In this document: piece after piece, positions 61,312 through 64,000 of the stretch | How positions within the stretch are numbered: position 1 is the first letter of the stretch | Layout: each line of letters begins with the position of its first letter | Source of the DNA: a virus | Virus record (IMG/VR): IMGVR_UViG_3300049491_000083 | Coordinates: 1-64,000 of that record | Length of the DNA: 64,000 bases | Direction: 5' to 3' (one strand) | Translations under genes and position numbers: made by a program | The notes under the pieces: generated by a model | The model's database searches: none | Seen by the model: only the letters and a program-made list of their open reading frames with translations | What the model was told of the DNA's origin: nothing

Positions 61312-61321
61312 CTATCTTTCC

Positions 61322-61714
61322 CTATCCCATGTTGCAGCGGGATACACTCGCAAGATCAATACTCGTGATGGAGTTACCGGTCACGTCATCGTTCATGATG
61401 CTTGTCTCATCAGGGTTGTGCTGCGCTCCTAGGGAGTGCCCAATCTCATGAGTGATGATCTTTCTTAGCATCCTACCCGGTTTTAGATCTTGGTTCAGAT
61501 AAATCCAGTCACCTTGTCGTGCGCCTTGCGTATACTGACCGAATTTTTCTTCGGTATCTGTCATGACGATATGAAACGTACCGTTATCAGTTTCAATGAA
61601 GTCCCTACCGGTGACATTCTCCCACATCTGTACCGCTGCATACAGGGGCTTTCGCCAAGGCTCAGGCCATGATGGATCGACCGTGTACAGGTACGGCAAG
61701 CATAGGTCTATCAT
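61322..61714 (-). CDS. Matrixin-like zinc metalloprotease
   Basis: 130 residues. HEIGHSLGAQH (H89, E90, H93, H99) is the long metzincin zinc motif, followed by a Met-turn SIM (M107). Catalytic domain only, without a signal peptide or propeptide. Substrate unknown; virion or cytoplasmic processing are possible. Confidence 0.82.
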   Translation of the reverse strand: MIDLCLPYLYTVDPSWPEPWRKPLYAAVQMWENVTGRDFIETDNGTFHIVMTDTEEKFGQYTQGARQGDWIYLNQDLKPGRMLRKIITHEIGHSLGAQHNPDETSIMNDDVTGNSITSIDLASVSRCNMG

Positions 61715-61919
61715 CTTCGCCTCCTAGTTCTGCTACTGCTGGTCGATTCCAACGCTTGTGCTGCTGGTACTTGCCAGTGGCATACTCTCCGGTAAATCCG
61801 AATCCTGACGACGTGTGGAGCCTCACAGAGCCAGTATGGTGCATCCTAGCGTGAATCTCCCAGCCCTTGGGACCACCTATGCCATGCGTAGGGCAGAGTT
61901 TGCATACCCACCTACTCAT
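61662..61919 (-). CDS. Zinc-finger protein (C2H2-like)
   Basis: 85 residues; CKLCPTHGIGGPKGWEIHARMHH near 6-28 is a C2H2-like finger with an enlarged loop. Overlaps the metalloprotease by 53 bp. Confidence 0.65.
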   Translation of the reverse strand: MSRWVCKLCPTHGIGGPKGWEIHARMHHTGSVRLHTSSGFGFTGEYATGKYQQHKRWNRPAVAELGGEDDRPMLAVPVHGRSIMA

Positions 61920-63145
61920 GAGTTATCCTCAAAGTCCTTGTACCGGAACATTCCTAGATCGAAGTTTGTCTCAATCATGAACTCTCCTAGGAACCCGTGT
62001 CGATTCTTGCGGAAGCAGGCTTCGATCACGTCGCTGGTTGGCTCACGACCTAGGGCCAGAACCCAGTCAGCGTCATAGGCAAGTTGCTTCGACCATGCGA
62101 CCTGACCTAAGGCGGGTACGGTGGTCATGTTCGTTGCATCGTCAGGAGTCGCTGAGGCGATAGCCACGATGGGCACCTGAGCAGACCCGGCAAGCATCTT
62201 CAATTCACGACTGATGTTCTTGATCTTGACAGTCTCATTGTCCTGCGGGGTATTGGATTGCATCAACTGGATATAGTCAACGAATACAATGTCCGGTGCG
62301 TACTGGTCGATCTTTCCTCTCAGTACCGCTGGTGTTACCTCGCCGTCGCCATCGTTGCTGATGACGGGGAAGGACGGCTTGCCCTCCAAGTATGCCTTAG
62401 CCCACTTGGTAAAGGACTCCACATCGAAGTCCCCGCTGCTGATCTTCCTGTGCGAGAACAGGCCACCGCCCATGATAGTATACGCACGGTTACGGACCTC
62501 TGCCTCAGACATTTCCAGACTGAGGATGAGAGGAACCTTGTTGTGCTTCCATGCTTGGATAGCCATGTAGAGCATGAGCCACGACTTGCCGATCTGAGGA
62601 TAGGCCAATAGGATGCCAAAGTGACCCGGCATGATACCGGCAGGAAGGTAGTTGTCGAATCCAGCCAGACCAGTCTTGATACCCTGACCAAGCCCAAGCC
62701 TGTTGAGTTCTTCCTGTCTCTCGTAATACTGAGTAGCATCCTCGTGATCGACCATATCAAGGTCACGGATGCTGGCGGTGTCCCGCTTGAGTTCCGCAGT
62801 CTTGTTAATGAGAAGATTGAGTGCTGCTACCGGGTCCTTTTGGGCCAACTTGACAGCACTTTCCTTGATGATATCGTTGACACGACTATCTACATAGTGA
62901 GTCTGCAATTCCTCTAGGTGATACTTGGTCGCCCCTACTTTTGGGACGGCATCGAAGTCACTGAAGTTTTCTTCAATTAGATGGACAGGAGGGACGGTCT
63001 TGTTCTTCTCGTGGTAATCTCGGATGAACTCCCAGATATCCAGATGGGTCTTGAATAGTTTGTCAGGGTTAGCCGACAGCAGGACGTGAATTTGCTTGTC
63101 CTCTAGCAAGGCCGATAATACCTTGGCCTCTGCATTGTCTGTCAT
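61916..63145 (-). CDS. DnaB-type replicative helicase
   Basis: 409 residues. N-terminal domain with 'EAKVLSALLEDKQIHVLL', RecA-type motor with Walker A-like AYPQIGKSW near 185, 'ILSLEMSEAEVRNR' and 'VFVDYIQLM'. Slightly shorter than cellular DnaB (~450). Unwinds DNA for the primase/polymerase. Confidence 0.92.
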   Translation of the reverse strand: MTDNAEAKVLSALLEDKQIHVLLSANPDKLFKTHLDIWEFIRDYHEKNKTVPPVHLIEENFSDFDAVPKVGATKYHLEELQTHYVDSRVNDIIKESAVKLAQKDPVAALNLLINKTAELKRDTASIRDLDMVDHEDATQYYERQEELNRLGLGQGIKTGLAGFDNYLPAGIMPGHFGILLAYPQIGKSWLMLYMAIQAWKHNKVPLILSLEMSEAEVRNRAYTIMGGGLFSHRKISSGDFDVESFTKWAKAYLEGKPSFPVISNDGDGEVTPAVLRGKIDQYAPDIVFVDYIQLMQSNTPQDNETVKIKNISRELKMLAGSAQVPIVAIASATPDDATNMTTVPALGQVAWSKQLAYDADWVLALGREPTSDVIEACFRKNRHGFLGEFMIETNFDLGMFRYKDFEDNS

Positions 63146-63444
63146 TTAAGCCACTCCCTCGCTCTCGCTCTGTTCACAGCACGAATGCGCTGATCCTCTT
63201 CCTCTAGTTTCATTGCTTGCAGGACTTTCTCCATATTGTAGGAGAGCCACGTCCAGTCCGGGGACGAATTGATCTTGAAGTAGTAGTTGATGCCTTCTAC
63301 GCACTCATCATAGCCGAAGGATTCAATAAGAGCATCTGCCGCCCATTGCTGAGCGAACATATTAATATATGAGGACTTGCCTCGGGCTGACAGATGCTTC
63401 TTGAATTGGGTAAGAAGTGCGAAGCGCAACTTCTTGTCAGCCAT
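63142..63444 (-). CDS. Possible helicase partner/loader
   Basis: 100 residues, helical and basic, coupled upstream of the helicase (4-bp overlap). 'YINMFAQQWAADALIESFGYDE' resembles small loader-type proteins such as T4 gp59-like ones only in length and position; inferred. Confidence 0.5.
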   Translation of the reverse strand: MADKKLRFALLTQFKKHLSARGKSSYINMFAQQWAADALIESFGYDECVEGINYYFKINSSPDWTWLSYNMEKVLQAMKLEEEDQRIRAVNRARAREWLK

Positions 63445-63644
63445 TATCCAACCAGATCCTTCTTCGCCTGCGTTACCTTCGCCACCAACTGCTCTGCGAT
63501 CACAGTGTACAGGCTATCGATGCCCTCGTCAACCGTGGTGGTCGGGAGCAAGTCCTGAGTGGCCCCTACGTCAATCCGAATGTTCTGGAAGTTCCCTGTA
63601 TTGAGGGTGTATCCCAAGGATACTGTAACAGAATTATTACTCAT
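63444..63644 (-). CDS. Hypothetical protein
   Basis: 66 residues: 'VTVSLGYTLNTGNFQNIRID' beta-strands then helix. A recurrent actinophage small protein; function unknown. Confidence 0.58.
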   Translation of the reverse strand: MSNNSVTVSLGYTLNTGNFQNIRIDVGATQDLLPTTTVDEGIDSLYTVIAEQLVAKVTQAKKDLVG

Positions 63645-63654
63645 TGATAATCTC

Positions 63655-64000
63655 CTAATATGTTTTCTCTTGCCACGTTGGTATGAACTCTCCCGCTGGT
63701 GTTCTGGTGTACATTATCAGCGCATCCCCCATTTTAGCACGTAGTTCGTTCTCTGTCAATACCCCGGAAGTTGTGGTCAGTCCATCCTTGCGGGGCCTGC
63801 CACGATGCTTGGTAGCCATGTTAGATCTGATAGTGAAGAGGTCATCCTCTGAGTAGTAGGCTCTCCGCTGCCACTGTCTCTGTCCATCCTGAGATAGACC
63901 GACAGGCGGGGGAACCTCACCAGCCATGGCGTAGTTCTTGATCATCTTGGGGCTGCGTCCTAGGATTCTGCCTGCGCTCTCTAGGCTGTAGGCTCGCCTG
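63655..64000 (-). CDS. DNA-binding protein with HTH and AT-hook-like segment (partial)
   Basis: The frame stays open to the right edge, so the true start lies beyond 64000; the in-window ATG at 63945 is not the start. Visible: 'YSLESAGRILGRSPKMIKNY' (helix-turn-helix, MerR-like) and 'KHRGRPRKDG' (AT-hook-like). Probable transcription or chromosome-binding factor. Confidence 0.68.
   Translation of the reverse strand, partial: RRAYSLESAGRILGRSPKMIKNYAMAGEVPPPVGLSQDGQRQWQRRAYYSEDDLFTIRSNMATKHRGRPRKDGLTTTSGVLTENELRAKMGDALIMYTRTPAGEFIPTWQEKTY

Overview
This window reads as a segment of a large, tRNA-rich, tailed double-stranded DNA phage of actinobacteria, with a Streptomyces-type host the best guess. 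The case for a phage rests on a tail-protein operon, a terminase pair, and a full phage replication set. The replication set is a DnaE-type polymerase, DnaB-type helicase, CHC2/TOPRIM primase, RecA-like protein, SSB, RuvC-like resolvase and a Cas4/RecB-like nuclease. The case for actinobacteria rests on a WhiB-like protein, ThyX, many candidate leaderless genes, and a tmRNA whose tag begins ANT and ends AFALAA, as I recall the Streptomyces tag doing. The lineage is an inference; no database search was possible.

Layout. 1-7553 (minus): tail-fibre/minor tail genes followed upstream by a small membrane/holin cassette. 7600-16738 (plus): small zinc-ribbon and thioredoxin genes mixed with 13 tRNAs, a tmRNA, a metallophosphoesterase, and a Ro60/TROVE protein gene. 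That gene is preceded by about 590 nt of five head-to-tail RNA units that fold like bacterial Y RNAs, at least one containing a tRNA-like module. 16677-19048 (minus): a thermonuclease and short genes. 19049-19773: a gene-free regulatory region. 19774-31805 (mostly plus): small early-type genes, a second cluster of 19 tRNAs (21758-23344), a lone tRNA-Ile(TAT), a polynucleotide 3'-phosphatase-like HAD protein, a gp88-like protein, a DUF932 protein, and a proteasome/HslV-like Ntn hydrolase that ends at a strong terminator. 32030-64000 (minus): about 30 kb of tightly overlapping small genes, then ThyX, an M15 peptidase, a methyltransferase/glycosyltransferase/epimerase cassette, SSB, WhiB, terminase, and the replication and recombination genes.

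Regulation is legible. Most early promoters are TTGACW-N17-TAnnnT. Twelve genes have their ATG 5 or 6 bp after the -10 hexamer, so their mRNAs should be leaderless. Seven plus-strand intergenic regions carry paired GTTAYNAAA boxes exactly 11 bp apart, usually just after a CGCGCCCCG-like element. Three regions carry TGACYGGTCA palindromes. Two tail operons share an identical extended -10 element with no clear -35.

The most interesting system is the Ro60 gene with its array of five Y-RNA-like units (8999-11255). The first predicted RNA nucleotide from its promoter coincides with the first base of the first 7-bp stem. Unit 5 contains a circularly permuted tRNA fold (T arm, acceptor 3' strand, acceptor 5' strand, D arm), which is close to the bacterial YrlA type of Y RNA.
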